Positions 36,680 through 47,138 of a stretch of 64,000 bases of DNA are shown here, in pieces. A program made the position numbers and the translations under genes. The notes below the pieces were generated by a model that was not told the DNA's origin, ran no database searches, and saw only the letters and a program-made list of their open reading frames with translations. Position 1 is the first letter of the stretch. Each line of letters begins with the position of its first letter. Source of the DNA: Liopterus haemorrhoidalis. Lineage: Eukaryota > Arthropoda > Insecta > Coleoptera > Dytiscidae. The stretch covers positions 59,863,381 through 59,927,380 of the forward strand of contig OZ020611.1 in NCBI GenBank assembly GCA_963971575.1, read 5' to 3'.

Positions 36680-36843
36680 GCCGGCCGGCGTAGCGTAGTG
36701 GTAACACATGTGCTCTGCGTTGCGAAGGTCTCGGATTCGAATCCCGTTCAGGCATGAAAATTTTCTCAAATAAATAATTGTCCTGGCTAATTGCCACAGC
36801 AGCAAATGCCATAAAATTTAAAAAAATAAATAAAAAAATAATA
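36680..36843 (+). mobile_element. tRNA-derived SINE with 14-bp TSD
   Basis: The head reads GGCGTAGCGTAGTGGTAACA (A box) and GGATTCGAATCCC (B box), followed by a body and an A-rich tail. ATAATTAGATGGAT flanks both sides (36666-36679 and 36844-36857). That target lies in the N-P-S-N-Y codons of the surrounding reverse transcriptase, confirming insertion into it. Confidence 0.92.
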
Positions 36844-36875
36844 ATAATTAGATGGATTATCTCTTGCTCCTTTTT

Positions 36876-37020
36876 ACCGACCGCCAACATATATAAGGGA
36901 GGTATTGTGATCATACCAATTTTGACGTTTCGAGATTTCGATGGATCTCCACGAATTGACGTCCCTACATAATGTTTTGACAATTTTTAGCATGATGTCT
37001 GTCGGTCTGTCTGTCTGTCC

Positions 37021-37056
<36 letters not shown>

Positions 37057-38308
37057 GTCCGTCTGTCCGTGTACACGTGCAGAGCAAATTCGGCTGAAAG
37101 GATTTTTATGAAACTTCCTATTTAAGCTTTTGCCATCAATGGCACAAGTTGATCAACTTTTGGTAAAAATCGGTTGACTAAAAATGCGAGTTTACTCGGG
37201 TCGATTTTAAGATTTTTGCGAATATTTCACAACAGAAAAATATTTAGAAAAAATTTATTTTACAAAAGTTGTTATAAATACAATAACTAATAACTTTTAC
37301 TTGAGACGGTTTTTGATAAAACAAAAATTTCGAAAAAAAAAATTTTAATTTTTTTGTTTCTAGTTATCTATTTATTCCAACTTATATGTAACATTTCCAT
37401 GGTTATGATAAATAATATCTCTGTTAGAAAATATTTGGCCAAGTTATTTCTACTGTGCTGCTAGAATCAAGAGATACTCACTGTACTTGTACACGTGTAC
37501 ACGTGTACTTAACAATGACTTGCATTACAAAATTAACAAAAATTTCTAGAAATACCTTTGGAATCATTCCAGTTTTGATATCCATGCAGCCCAAACACTA
37601 AAGTCCACACTATGTCACATTTTTACCACTTACACCTTGCACTTTTACCACTTAATAATAACTAAACACGCCAGAAAAAATGCAATGCCTCTTGTAAAAA
37701 TCACGTATCTACAAATCAAGATGGCTATCACTGATAAAGCTCATTAGGGAATATAGTCATTAAAAATTAATAAATAAGATAAGTAACAGAATTGTTTAAA
37801 AATATTATTAATGGGAATATACACATTTATACCCATTTATTTTGGGATTTTTGCGAATATTTCACAACAGAAAAATATTTCGAACAAAATTATTGAACAA
37901 AAATTGCTATAGAAGCAATAACTAACAACTTTTATTTGAGACATTTTTTGATAAAACGAAAAAATTTTGTAAAATTTTTCGAAATATTTTCTAAGTCTCA
38001 ATTTTTTCATGCAGGTCACCATGGCGTAGTGGTTAGTGCACTGACTTCTGGGTCATGAGGGCTCGGGTTCGAATCCCGGTTATGGCATGGAATTTTTCAA
38101 TAAATATAAATGCATCTGGATAATAGTCACAGTAGCTAAGTCCAAAAAAAATAATATTTTTTTTTTTTCATACTTATATGTAATGTTTCCATGGTCGTGA
38201 TAAATAATATCTCTGTTAGAAAATATTAGGCCAAGTTATTTCTACTCTGCTGCTAAAATGTATTAAGTACTTTATGATGGTGGTCGATCCTGTGGTGTCC
38301 ACAGCTGA
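36876..38308 (-). mobile_element. Dispersed element, family X, copy C (enlarged)
   Basis: The plus strand begins ACCGACCGCCAAC and ends CCACAGCTGA. It lies inside a reverse transcriptase frame with T-tracts on both sides, so both borders are defined by the interrupted codons. It carries a (GTCT)n microsatellite at about 36990-37070. Part of the family sequence occurs twice (36876-37470 and 37845-38308), separated by about 370 bp of other sequence that includes a TGTACACG repeat at 37487-37507. A SINE is inserted at 38011-38162. Confidence 0.8.
38011..38162 (+). mobile_element. tRNA-derived SINE inside family X
   Basis: A box TGGCGTAGTGGTTAGTG and B box GGGTTCGAATCCCGG lie in a tRNA-like head whose acceptor pairing is incomplete. 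TTTTTTCAT flanks both sides (38002-38010 and 38163-38171). The related X copy B lacks this insert at the same place. Confidence 0.9.
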
Positions 38309-38394
38309 TTTTTTAAATATGGGAATCACCTTCGAATATTTTAATTGATCTGTATAAATGCCAGTTAAAAAGGATTTATTAATAATGTGCACCA

Positions 38395-38638
38395 AGCCAA
38401 CGGAATGGCCGAGCGCATTAAATCGTGCGGTTTAGGCTGGTGGAAACAATCTGGACTGGGCGGTCGGTGGTTCGAGCCTCCTTCGTTGGTGATATTATTC
38501 GGGCGAGAATAATATGTTTACATTATTCCCATTTTCACAATCATTCACCCTTCATCCAGATAGGAGCTCGCCCCCTGGCATCGGCGATTAGCCTCGTTGC
38601 AGAAATAGGCCGATGTAAAATAAATAAATTTAAAAAAA
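38395..38638 (+). mobile_element. SINE derived from a long-variable-arm tRNA
   Basis: The head begins CAACGGAATGGCCGAGCGC and contains a B box GGTTCGAGCC. The acceptor strands (CAACGGA and TTCGTTG) pair at six of seven positions. The distance between the boxes suggests a Leu/Ser-type tRNA ancestor. The target duplication AATGTGCACCA (38384-38394 and 38639-38649) encodes the L-V-H codons of the surrounding reverse transcriptase. It ends in an A-rich tail. Confidence 0.9.
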
Positions 38639-38690
38639 AATGTGCACCAGAGGTTCAACAATAACTAGACTTCATTCTTTCATGATCCGA

Positions 38691-40005
38691 ACGCAACTAA
38701 TCCGTATCCGTATCTGTATCTGCGGATCTGAATTTTATGTGAACTAGCATATCACTAGTTAAGAGCAATACGAATAAAACGTTAAGGAAAAAATAAATAG
38801 GAGTAGTGAAAACAAAACAAAACCATTGATAAGCAAGTTAATGCCTAATTTAACGCTGGGTGGCATGTAGCCCTTTCGTGTTAGTTGCCCCTGCAGTCGT
38901 TATTTTGACAAGAACAGATATATTTAAAATTATTTCAGTAGGTAAAAGAAATTTAGATTCGTAATTTCAATAAAATTATCACAAATATCGTAAATAAATT
39001 GTGAATTTTTCATGAATCACGTAAGAAAAATATGGAGAAATTGAAAAATAATTTATAGTGTTTTCAAGCATTTAGATGAAATAATGTAAATCGTCTTTTT
39101 ATGAAGAAAAATAGCAGGATAGCGTGCCTCTATATACAAGCTATTGAAAAGTTACTGTGTGACAGTATATAATGATTATACATTTTTCATATTTTTAAAT
39201 ATTTATACAAATAGGAATTTACTTACTGTACATTTCAAAATTATTTGAATAATGAAAATAGAATTATCATGCGATTCAAATAATCGGAGTAAATTATTTT
39301 AGGTCATATTTGTAACGTTTAGAAGTTTTTTTTTTTTCAAATATTCTTTACGTTTTGTATAGAGTTTTCTAGAGAGAGCTCTTGAGATTATGATTTGCTA
39401 TATTCTGTAATGAAACATTTTTTAAATTACATTTTTTTGGCTACTTAATATAAACAATAATTTTTACATTAAATTATTAATTATTGATTCAAATAACGAT
39501 GTAAATAAAGGGCCTATGAAATTCTCACAAAGGACTTGAAACAGAGCTGGAAATCCGAACCGGAACCTTAACCCACACTGAAATTACAGAACCTTATTAC
39601 AAAACCCTAATCCTAAACTACAAATTTTAAAAACGGGAATCGGTACTGGAACCCTAAGAAAAAAGAAGATTTTGAGTAGGGTTGCCATCTTCCTGAGGTA
39701 ATAGGGAAGGACATAGGTTACCATGCAGAAACAGGACCGTGTAAGGGGGGAAGAGGGGCGTCGGAATCTGAGAGCGCCAACATTGTTCTGTTTTTTCTTC
39801 TTCTGATTATATGCATATTCTAATATACCGTGGTTCGACGAAACGCGAAACGTAGCAGTTTAACATGGGATTTTAAATAAGTGCAGAAATTGACTCTCCT
39901 GTACATTTTAGAGCAAAACTACAACAATACAAGTTGTTTAAAATTAGTTTTTACTCTTACAAAAAGTCTAAATTTGATGCCATAGAATATCTGAGACACT
40001 AGATA
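38691..40005. other. No gene seen
   Basis: AT-rich sequence. TAGGGTTGCCATCTTCC at about 39678 could be a transposon end, but no partner was found. Confidence 0.45.
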
Positions 40006-40734
40006 TCCTATAATATAATACGCCTGTTTGTATGTTCGTCTATGGTATGTTCGACCGGTCGTTTCTTCATTCCCCGATAGAGGCGCGCATATGTTAATTA
40101 TTTATGTCAAAATTGTTTAAAATATATTGTTGATGCAATAATAGTGAATTTTCTACGAACACTTTTTATAATTATGATAAGATGCAATAATAGTGAATAT
40201 TTTACGAACACTTTTTATAATAATTGATAGAATTGTAAGAAATTATTGTTTATGTATTGGACAGTAGTGTGCTGTGATTTTTGTTTTGAGTGTTGACAAT
40301 AAATTAGTAAATATGACAGTTGTGTTTTTCATTAAAAAATCACTTCGCAATTATTAATTTAGTTGTGAAATACACGGATCGGTTTTTTTACGAAGCAAAC
40401 ACAGAAAAACGTTATCCTTCCGTGATATTCGACATTTTTGATTAAAATTATTATTAGCAGAAAAATAATTATTTAAAAAAATATTTGGTTTTGATGAAAG
40501 TAAGAAAAATGTGACTTTTTTTTCTTTATTATTATTTTTTCAATGCTTTATTATTTTTTTATTTCTACGATTTATAGGACAAGATTTACAATATCCCACT
40601 GCAAACTCTATACAGATGGCAGCACATAACGACTACACTAAATAATTCAAGAATTATCAGTGGCTGTAAAACAATGGTTTCTGTTTATTTATCACATTAA
40701 AATATCATTTACCTTTTAGTATAGGTTAGATTAA

Positions 40735-41060
40735 CCTTAAAAGCACTATCTTAGGTTATGGTTGATAACTGTTTATTTTATTTTTTTTTATAAACCACCT
40801 AAAAATAAATTGTATTTTAACTGTTCTGTGCAGGGCTAGGGACAGTGATTCACCTTAAAAGCAATATCTTAGGTTATGGTTGATAACTGTTTTTTTTTTT
40901 TTTTATAAACCACCTAAAAATAAATTGTATTTTAACTGTTCTGTGCAGGGCCAGGGACAGTGATTCACCTTAAAAGCACTATCTGAGGTTATGGTTGATA
41001 ACTGTTTATTTTTATTTTTTTATAAGCCATCTAAAAATAAATTGTGTTTTAAAAGTTCTG
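40735..41060. repeat. Three tandem ~117-bp units inside the Helitron
   Basis: Units begin CCTTAAAAGC at about 40735, 40853 and 40968 and share GGTTATGGTTGATAACTGTTT, then CACCTAAAAATAAATTG and GTTCTGTGCAGGG. Differences are mostly in the T-tract length; the third unit is cut short. Confidence 0.9.
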
Positions 41061-41394
41061 CACAGTCCCACCCGTTTAGAATCTCTGTATATTGAACAAA
41101 TGACGTATGTGTGACGCATGCGCAGTGTTCAGTGGGATATTGTAAATCTACACCCTGATTTGAGATATAGTGTAAGTACGCTTTTTTCCGTGTGGCCTTT
41201 TTGCCTTTTTATTATATAAGAAAGTGGAAAATTAATTTTAATAAATATATTTTAAATTTAACGTCTCAAATCATTTTTAGTTTTAACATTATAAATATAA
41301 TGCACTGAGTGAAAATGAATCGTTTTCCCATCTTAAAAAGTTAATGAATTAATAATTCGGAATAATGCTCATTATTTGTCCAGTTTTTAATAAT

Positions 41395-41489
41395 GGGCGA
41401 AGAGTTGATTCAATTTGAATTGGATGAAGTTAGGCGTATGGCTAGAGAAAGAAGTCTGAGGTGTCGAGCAAGTTCCACACTAAGGTAAT
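41395..41489 (+). pseudogene. Helitron protein N-terminal remnant
   Basis: A short frame starting MGEELIQFELDEV and continuing RRMARERSLRCRASSTLR ends in a stop at 41489. Arginine-rich stretches of the form 'RR-x-A-x-ER-x-x-LR-x-RAS' occur at the N terminus of many animal Helitron Rep/helicase proteins. Only about 31 codons are present, and no Rep or helicase domain follows before the 3' terminus 40 bp downstream. The non-autonomous element therefore appears to be a deletion derivative of a coding one. Confidence 0.45.
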
Positions 41490-41527
41490 GATTTGTTTGC
41501 CAACACAGTTGGCAACGGGTGCACTAG

Positions 41528-42339
41528 TTTGAAAAATAACATATGATGTTTTCGTCAAAATTCAGATAGCCGTTGACATGTTTATGTATATATATATATA
41601 TATAATCGAAAGAAAATTCTTGATGAAATTAATATGGGTATTGAAGAAAATTCTTACTTCATAATCGTCATATATTTATTGTAAAAATTATCGAGACGTT
41701 TCGATTGGTAATCCAATCAACCTCAGTCTAAAAATAAGGTAACACATTGAAATATAACAAAATCGAAATTATTAATGTTCTATGATAGAATATTTGTGAT
41801 AAAGAAAATGTAAAAGTAAAATGAAGTAACTAGAAAACTAACAATGAAACCAAAAATATGAAAGACAAAACCAAGATGGCGCGAACTCCATTTTGTATTA
41901 CGTACGGTTAATAATATATGTGCTAAACACGTAAACTGAACAACATTTAAATATAAAACAAAACGGACAAACAATATTCTTTAATATAGTCATAATTAGC
42001 AAAAGGAAGTGTTCTTAACAAAGATAGCTTACCCAATATTATAGTCAAATGTATAAAATCATGTATTTCCACATTAAAATGTATGGAACGGACAGGAACG
42101 GTTAATCATAGTCTAGCCGAACGGTCTTTCCTATACTGGTAGACAGATCGACGTCACAAACATACGATAAGGTGAGGAAACCACTTGTGACAGGTTGGTA
42201 TCAAAACAGCTGTTTATTATGTGAAAAGTTTAAAAGTATGAATTATTAAGAGCAACGGTATCTGTTTTTTTATTTAGGCATTTATCTTTAGAAGTGTGTA
42301 TGTGCAGCATCTCTGATATCATTCTTTTTTGAAAAATAT
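41528..42339 (-). repeat. Mostly unassigned; Penelope-like terminus near 41.7 kb
   Basis: On the minus strand at 41726-41698, CTGAGGT is followed by a perfect GATTGG-ATTA-CCAATC stem-loop and GAAAC, the order of a hammerhead core with one changed base (CTGAGGT for CUGANGA). A (TA)n tract lies at about 41586-41602. No coding sequence is seen in the rest. Confidence 0.4.
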
Positions 42340-43775
42340 GTAATGAAACTTTTGTCCCCCACCCTATCTTCCAGAGAGGTTGATCTAAAAATCTTAAAAG
42401 CTCTCTATAATGTACATTGATGGGACACGGAATACCTCAACAGAAATTTTTATCAGATTAGTTTTTCGAAAAATATCGATTTTTTGTGTCGTTGAAAAAA
42501 ATAATTATTTTTGTGTGGTACCAAAAGAAATTTCTTAAAACGTAGATTACGGAACGAAAAGTAGCTTTTTTAAATTCGATTTTTTTAACACGTATTTAGT
42601 CAAAAATTTGTCAAAATAGTTCTTTTACCGCCCCTTTTTACCCAAGGCGGTCAAACTAAAAATCTGAAAATATTATAAGTAGTGTACATTGATCTGAGAC
42701 GGAAACGTACGAGAGGAATTTTTGATCAGATTTCGGAATTGGAAAATATTTCAGTTTTTGTGTTTTTGACAAAATTAAATATTTTTCTAATTCATGGCTA
42801 AGTTAGGGCTAATAATGTTATGGATTTTTTATATTTATGACTAAGGTAGTGTATATCTTTTCTTTTCGTATTAAAAATATAATAAAAAATTTTAACAGCT
42901 GACAACGAATCGCCTTCTTAAAGAGCTTGCACTCATAAACTCGATCATTAAGTGCTCCGCCTTACGATAGGCCTATAGTAATAAGTCTTGTTTTAAGGTA
43001 TCAAAGAGAAAAAAATAGTTTATAGTAGTGAATAAATCAAATAGCACATATTAATATAAGCTGTTCACTTTTGTAAGGACAAACTAGATCTGGATATTTT
43101 GGTGATTTTTATAGTGTATTACTGACTTTTAGAAACGTGGTTATATTGTAAAAAAGGCTTTACAGTTTTGGATTATGTTTTTTTGTATTATTTTAGGTTA
43201 TGATCATTATAATTTGGTTAGGTATATTAAATATGTCAAACCTAAAATATTTAAGATGTCACTATTCAAAATGCAATAAAGTCTATTCCAAACGATTAAG
43301 CGGAACTAGATTTTCAAATCTAGTAATTTTTACAGATTGATTGGAGCTTTTGATCATTTTGTTCAGGAAAAGCCAACTTCAATATATAAAAAAATAGCTA
43401 ATGACAACTTATAAAAATGAAAATTACAATTAGTTCCGCCTAAATCGTTTGGAATAGCCTGTATGACAAATGATATTTTTTTAAATATAATCTGACTTTT
43501 CAAATAATTTTTCTGTAATACCAATATGACATACAGTTTCAAGCTGCAAACTGTTGAAGACAAAATTTACTCTTAGTTTGTTCTTACAAAAGTGAACAGC
43601 TTGCATAGTGAGAAATACGTTTCAGAAATTGAAAAAATATGAAGTGTAACAGGACTATATTAAGTCGCGAAACGTGTAGTCAACGACATCCAGTATTCTA
43701 TTGACTTCTTAAACATTTTATGTACCTACAAAACTCGGAAATGTGTCAAAATTCACATTTCACATAAATTTTTTT
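42340..43775 (+). mobile_element. Dispersed element, family Z, 5'-truncated copy
   Basis: Two tandem blocks about 266 bp apart share ...CTAAAAATCT, GTACATTGAT and a GAATTTTTGATCAGATT-like stretch (42395-42465 and 42660-42740). The same block occurs once in the copy at 45255. The 3' end TGTACCTACAAAACTCGGAAATGTG with a GTG..AAATTCAC palindrome (43730-43770) matches the 46.26 kb copy. Confidence 0.55.
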
Positions 43776-44174
43776 AATATTTGTATCCGTTCTGTCCAAA
43801 ACTAGTCTTCTGCACATTTTCTTTTCATCTTGCGTTAGCTATACAATATACAATCAACAACACAAGTTGATATTTAATGACTTAAGTATTTTTCATTGGA
43901 AAAGGTTCGTTAAGGTACTGACTTATCTAGACATATAATATATAAAATGAGTATATTGTCATAATTTTAAATACAATCACATACATACATTAGGTGTGTT
44001 CGATTTGCACATTTGCAGTTACTGTTTACTGCCACGTTAAAAAAATCTGTTCGTTTTGTTTCGCAGTAACTGCAAATCTGTTCGATTTGTCGTAATTTAC
44101 TGCCAGTTTATGACGCTACTGCGAAAAAGTTACAGCTGCTTCTCTTGCGGATTATTTGTTACAGCTGTGTTTGT

Positions 44175-44477
44175 TTACCTTTTTGAGTTGGTACCATACA
44201 TAAAGAATAAATGGTTGGTACTTTGTTTTTGACCTTTTGACAGGAATATGGCTAGCATATTTGTTTTGATATTTATACTATATTTTTTTATGGCTAATGT
44301 CTTACAAATTCTTTTTTTGAATATCCTGGGACAATAGTTTCTACAAAAAATTTCAGTTTTTCTATCCTGGGGAATTTTGTAAACCTCGCAAATACAGTTC
44401 ATAACTTCATCATCCGAACTCGAAAAATCTAAATCTGAATCAGATGATTCTTGATTTGATAATATTTCAAGATCCAT
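44175..44477 (-). pseudogene. Possible N-terminal fragment of the element's own protein
   Basis: The minus strand has a 100-codon frame starting MDLEILSNQESSDSDLDFSS, followed by SDDEVMNCICEVY and a basic stretch RIFKKRICKTLAIKK. The acidic serine/aspartate-rich start is common in transposase-associated proteins, but I cannot identify a domain, and no DDE motif is visible. It lies wholly inside the inverted-repeat element and begins 34 bp from the nested MITE, so it could be the 5' coding end of that transposon with the rest deleted. Confidence 0.3.
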
Positions 44478-44511
44478 TAAATATATCTAATATTTTTCAC
44501 CATTTCGACAC

Positions 44512-44826
44512 TAGGCTGACTAGATTTTTTTCACAGAAAAAGAGTATACTAAAAAAAAAAGATTACAATCCAAAAATTCAAATAATGAGCAAAAAACAGA
44601 GGTCCTCATTCAAAAATACTAGTGACGAGCAAAAAAAAGGTCTTCACTCCCAAAATAGAAGTGATGAGCAAAAAAAAGGTCCTCACTTCTAAACTAGAAG
44701 TAATTAAAACAAGTGACTATCAAAAAAGAGTATATTCAGGTTTTTTTTTTATAAAAAGTAAGAGTATGGAATCATTACTCAAAAAAGAGTATAATACTCT
44801 TATAAGTGTACGTTTGGTCCACCCTA
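44512..44826. mobile_element. hAT-type MITE with internal minisatellite, copy 2
   Basis: It starts TAGGCTGACTAG and ends TTTGGTCCACCCTA, with a perfect TTCGACAC duplication (44504-44511 and 44827-44834). The interior has three or four tandem units built on GAGCAAAAAA, GGTCCTCA(C/T)T and an AGAAGTGA-like stretch, clearly related to the minisatellite in the copy at 29.24 kb. Confidence 0.85.
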
Positions 44827-45254
44827 TTCGACACACAAGATAATCTCCGAACCAAATCGTAAAAAGATTCTTAACTTGGAAAGTTATCTGACATCTGTCT
44901 GACATTTAACATTTACGTCAGACGTACTTCTTATTCTTTACGTATAAACAAATAGAACAGAAAATTAAGCTCGCTGTATGTTACCAATTTTTAGTAGTAA
45001 ACTGTTAAACTGCATCGTTTTACTGCTAGCGTTTAGCAGTATAACGCGAAGGTGCAAATCGAACATACCTAATGTTTAGCTTTTCAGTTCCTATTTTATT
45101 TTTATTTAAGTTTATCATTTTATTTATCATTTTATTTTGTTTACAGAATTTACTTTTTTTAAATCTTTTTTTAAATTATTCATTAGGAAAAAGAACTAGA
45201 CAGAACCTCAGTTACAGACACATACATGAGTAAATCTTTGCATTGTTCAATTTT

Positions 45255-46292
45255 AGGGTTTTGTAGGTATGACCAAAAAACCCTTATACCGTCATTTTGT
45301 CGTCTGTCTGTCTGTTCGGTAAAAATTGTAGCCAAACGGCTAAAGCTAGAGAGTTGAAATTTGGCATGCTTATACAACTCTTTGACCCGCACATAGGAAA
45401 AATACTAAAACATCTAAAAAACATATCCCCCTAAAAATATAAACAAATATGTGCTCATCGAAAAAAAAAATATTTTTTTTAAAATTCTGAGTAGGGTATC
45501 AAATGAAAGCCCTTGGTACGTGGATTAACGATCAAATTTTTATTTTTGCAAAATAAATTATTTTGAAACGATTTTTGCCAAAATTTTGCAAAAAAAAATT
45601 TGTCCCACACCCTGTAGCCCAGATGGTTTAAACTAAAAATCTGAAAAAATTCTAAGTAATGTACATTGGTGTGAACCGGAATAGTACAACAGGAATTTTT
45701 GATCAGATTATGTTTTTGGAAAAAAAAGCATTTTTTGTGTTTTTTTGCTAATAATGTTGAAAACTTATAGTTATATAACACACTAAAGTATAACGTTTAT
45801 CTTGGTGCAATGGTTACGGTACTAGCGTTCTGACCGAGAAAATGAGTGTTCAAATCCCACGATAAGAGAGACAAGATTATTTTTTATTTTTTTTTTTTGC
45901 ATTTTTATTTTGTTTAAATTATTTTTTCAAAATTCTAGTTATATTTTGGCAAATGTTGCATTAAATTTTTAAAAGCGTAAATTTAATAACCATTGGAAAT
46001 TGTTGAAATTATAATTTAATTCTGTTTGATGTATACGAAATCAGAGGGCGGGGCTAATGATTTAAGCAACCAATAGAAGCCATAGGCGCAATTTTCAAAA
46101 TATTAATGAACCTTGCTATGTAAAAAAAATACTGCACATATTTAGAAACTTAAATAATGGTATTAGGCATTCGAATTAAAATTCATAAAAAAATATTTTG
46201 ACATAAAATTTGTTTTGGCATCCCAAATAATCATCATTCAGTTATTAAATACCTGCAAAACCCTGAAATGTGTGAAAATTCACACTTCACAT
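45255..46292 (+). mobile_element. Dispersed element, family Z, most complete copy
   Basis: The left end AGGGTTTTGTAGGTATGACC is inverse to CCTGCAAAACCCT near the right end (46252-46264). The homology with other copies goes on to a GTGTGAAAATTCACAC palindrome (46270-46285). It includes GTCTGTCTGTCTGTTCGGTA and the GTACATTG...GAATTTTTGATCAGATT block. No coding motif. A tRNA-like SINE lies at about 45797-45899. Confidence 0.65.
45797..45899 (+). mobile_element. tRNA-derived SINE, diverged
   Basis: CTTGGTGCAATGGTTACGG is an A-box-like head and GTTCAAATCCCAC (45849-45861) a B box. The acceptor strands pair partially (TTATC with GATAA). A T-rich stretch follows. No clear target duplication. Confidence 0.55.
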
Positions 46293-47138
46293 CAATTTTT
46301 ATTAATTCACATCATTCTTTTATAGATAAGGAACTAATATGAACAGACTGGTAAGATTCCTGTATTTTAACCCAGTGTAGGTCATCCAAACTTCTTCATT
46401 TATTTTCCTGAAACTGTCTTTTGAGTCTGATAGAACAGATAGAAATATAATACTATCCATATAAATTGTATGAAACAACACTTGTCTTTTCCGTGACACT
46501 TTCCCTCACATTGAACTTCAAAAAGATGTTTCTTTACAAGCCGAAGCGAGTTCATGTTACAGTTAATTTTATTTATATTTACAATAGATCATCGATGGAT
46601 TTTTCACCTGACTTCGGAAATATGTAGGCGTAAGAAAGAACTACTGGACCGAATTTGATTCAATAGCATCCGAAGCGTGCAAGAGAAAATCAAAGAGAGG
46701 TTTTGTTGCAGATAACTTTTCGAATTTTCAACCCATCTCAGAAACGGATCATTTAACAGTTCTCTCACGTAAGGCAATCAACTATTATACGGAAGTCAGT
46801 TCGATACAAACTTGAATGGTGATTTTGATTACGAACATTTTTCAAACATTTTAAATAATTTAACTTTGATGATTTATTTTAAAAGAGATTTCAAAAACTT
46901 TATCAATATTATACGGGAGAAGAAACGAAAAAAAAAAAGAAGAAATAAGAAAATTGGAAAATAGAATCAATAGAAATGGGTTTTTACCATTTATTTATTT
47001 TTTTTAAATTTGATATGTGGTTGAGTCATTTTCGATCTCCGTTTGCCAGTTGTTCAAAATTTATTATGATCTATCGCTCAAAAGCTGTTCGGGACTGAAT
47101 ATCGCCCGCGTGTTTTACAATTTCCTAGGGTATTCATA
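46293..47138. other. No gene seen
   Basis: AT-rich sequence. Nothing recognised. Confidence 0.5.

Larger units (their letters stand above)
35740..38690 (-). pseudogene. CR1/jockey-like reverse transcriptase, split by insertions
   Basis: Read on the minus strand from 38690: LVHIINKSFLTGIY and KYSKVIPIFK (38660-38310, itself split by a SINE). The frame resumes after the insert with GARDNPSNYQRISLVPIY (36867-36631, split by a second SINE), then [55 protein letters not shown] and MFSDDSTFL (the catalytic box is FSDD, not FADD). The thumb lies at 35952-35740. Removing the three direct insertions joins the pieces in the usual reverse transcriptase order. Several stops and frameshifts remain. No endonuclease or 3' tail was identified. 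Confidence 0.82.
40006..41527 (+). mobile_element. Non-autonomous Helitron (1.52 kb)
   Basis: It starts TCCTATAATATAATACGCC after an A (40005) and ends with the hairpin GCCAAC-ACA-GTTGGC (41499-41513), ten bases, and CTAG (41524-41527), before a T. Insertion between A and T without target duplication, a TC start and a hairpin plus CTAG end are the Helitron hallmarks. It contains three tandem units of about 117 bp and a remnant of the Helitron protein N terminus. Confidence 0.85.
43993..45069. mobile_element. Terminal-inverted-repeat transposon, Harbinger-like
   Basis: The left terminus GGTGTGTTCGATTTGCAC and right terminus GTGCAAATCGAACATACC are inverted with one mismatch and are flanked by TA (43991-43992, 45070-45071; TTA/TAA in wider context). 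AGTTACTG/CAGTAACTG-type subterminal repeats lie near both ends. The terminus style and the TWA-like target suggest PIF/Harbinger; this is inferred. A hAT-type MITE is inserted at 44512-44826. Confidence 0.7.

Noticed and set aside
38011..38100. Functional tRNA gene
   Set aside because: A and B boxes are good, but acceptor pairing is incomplete, and a body, A-rich tail and target duplication show a SINE. The same reasoning applies at 36680, 38395 and 45797.
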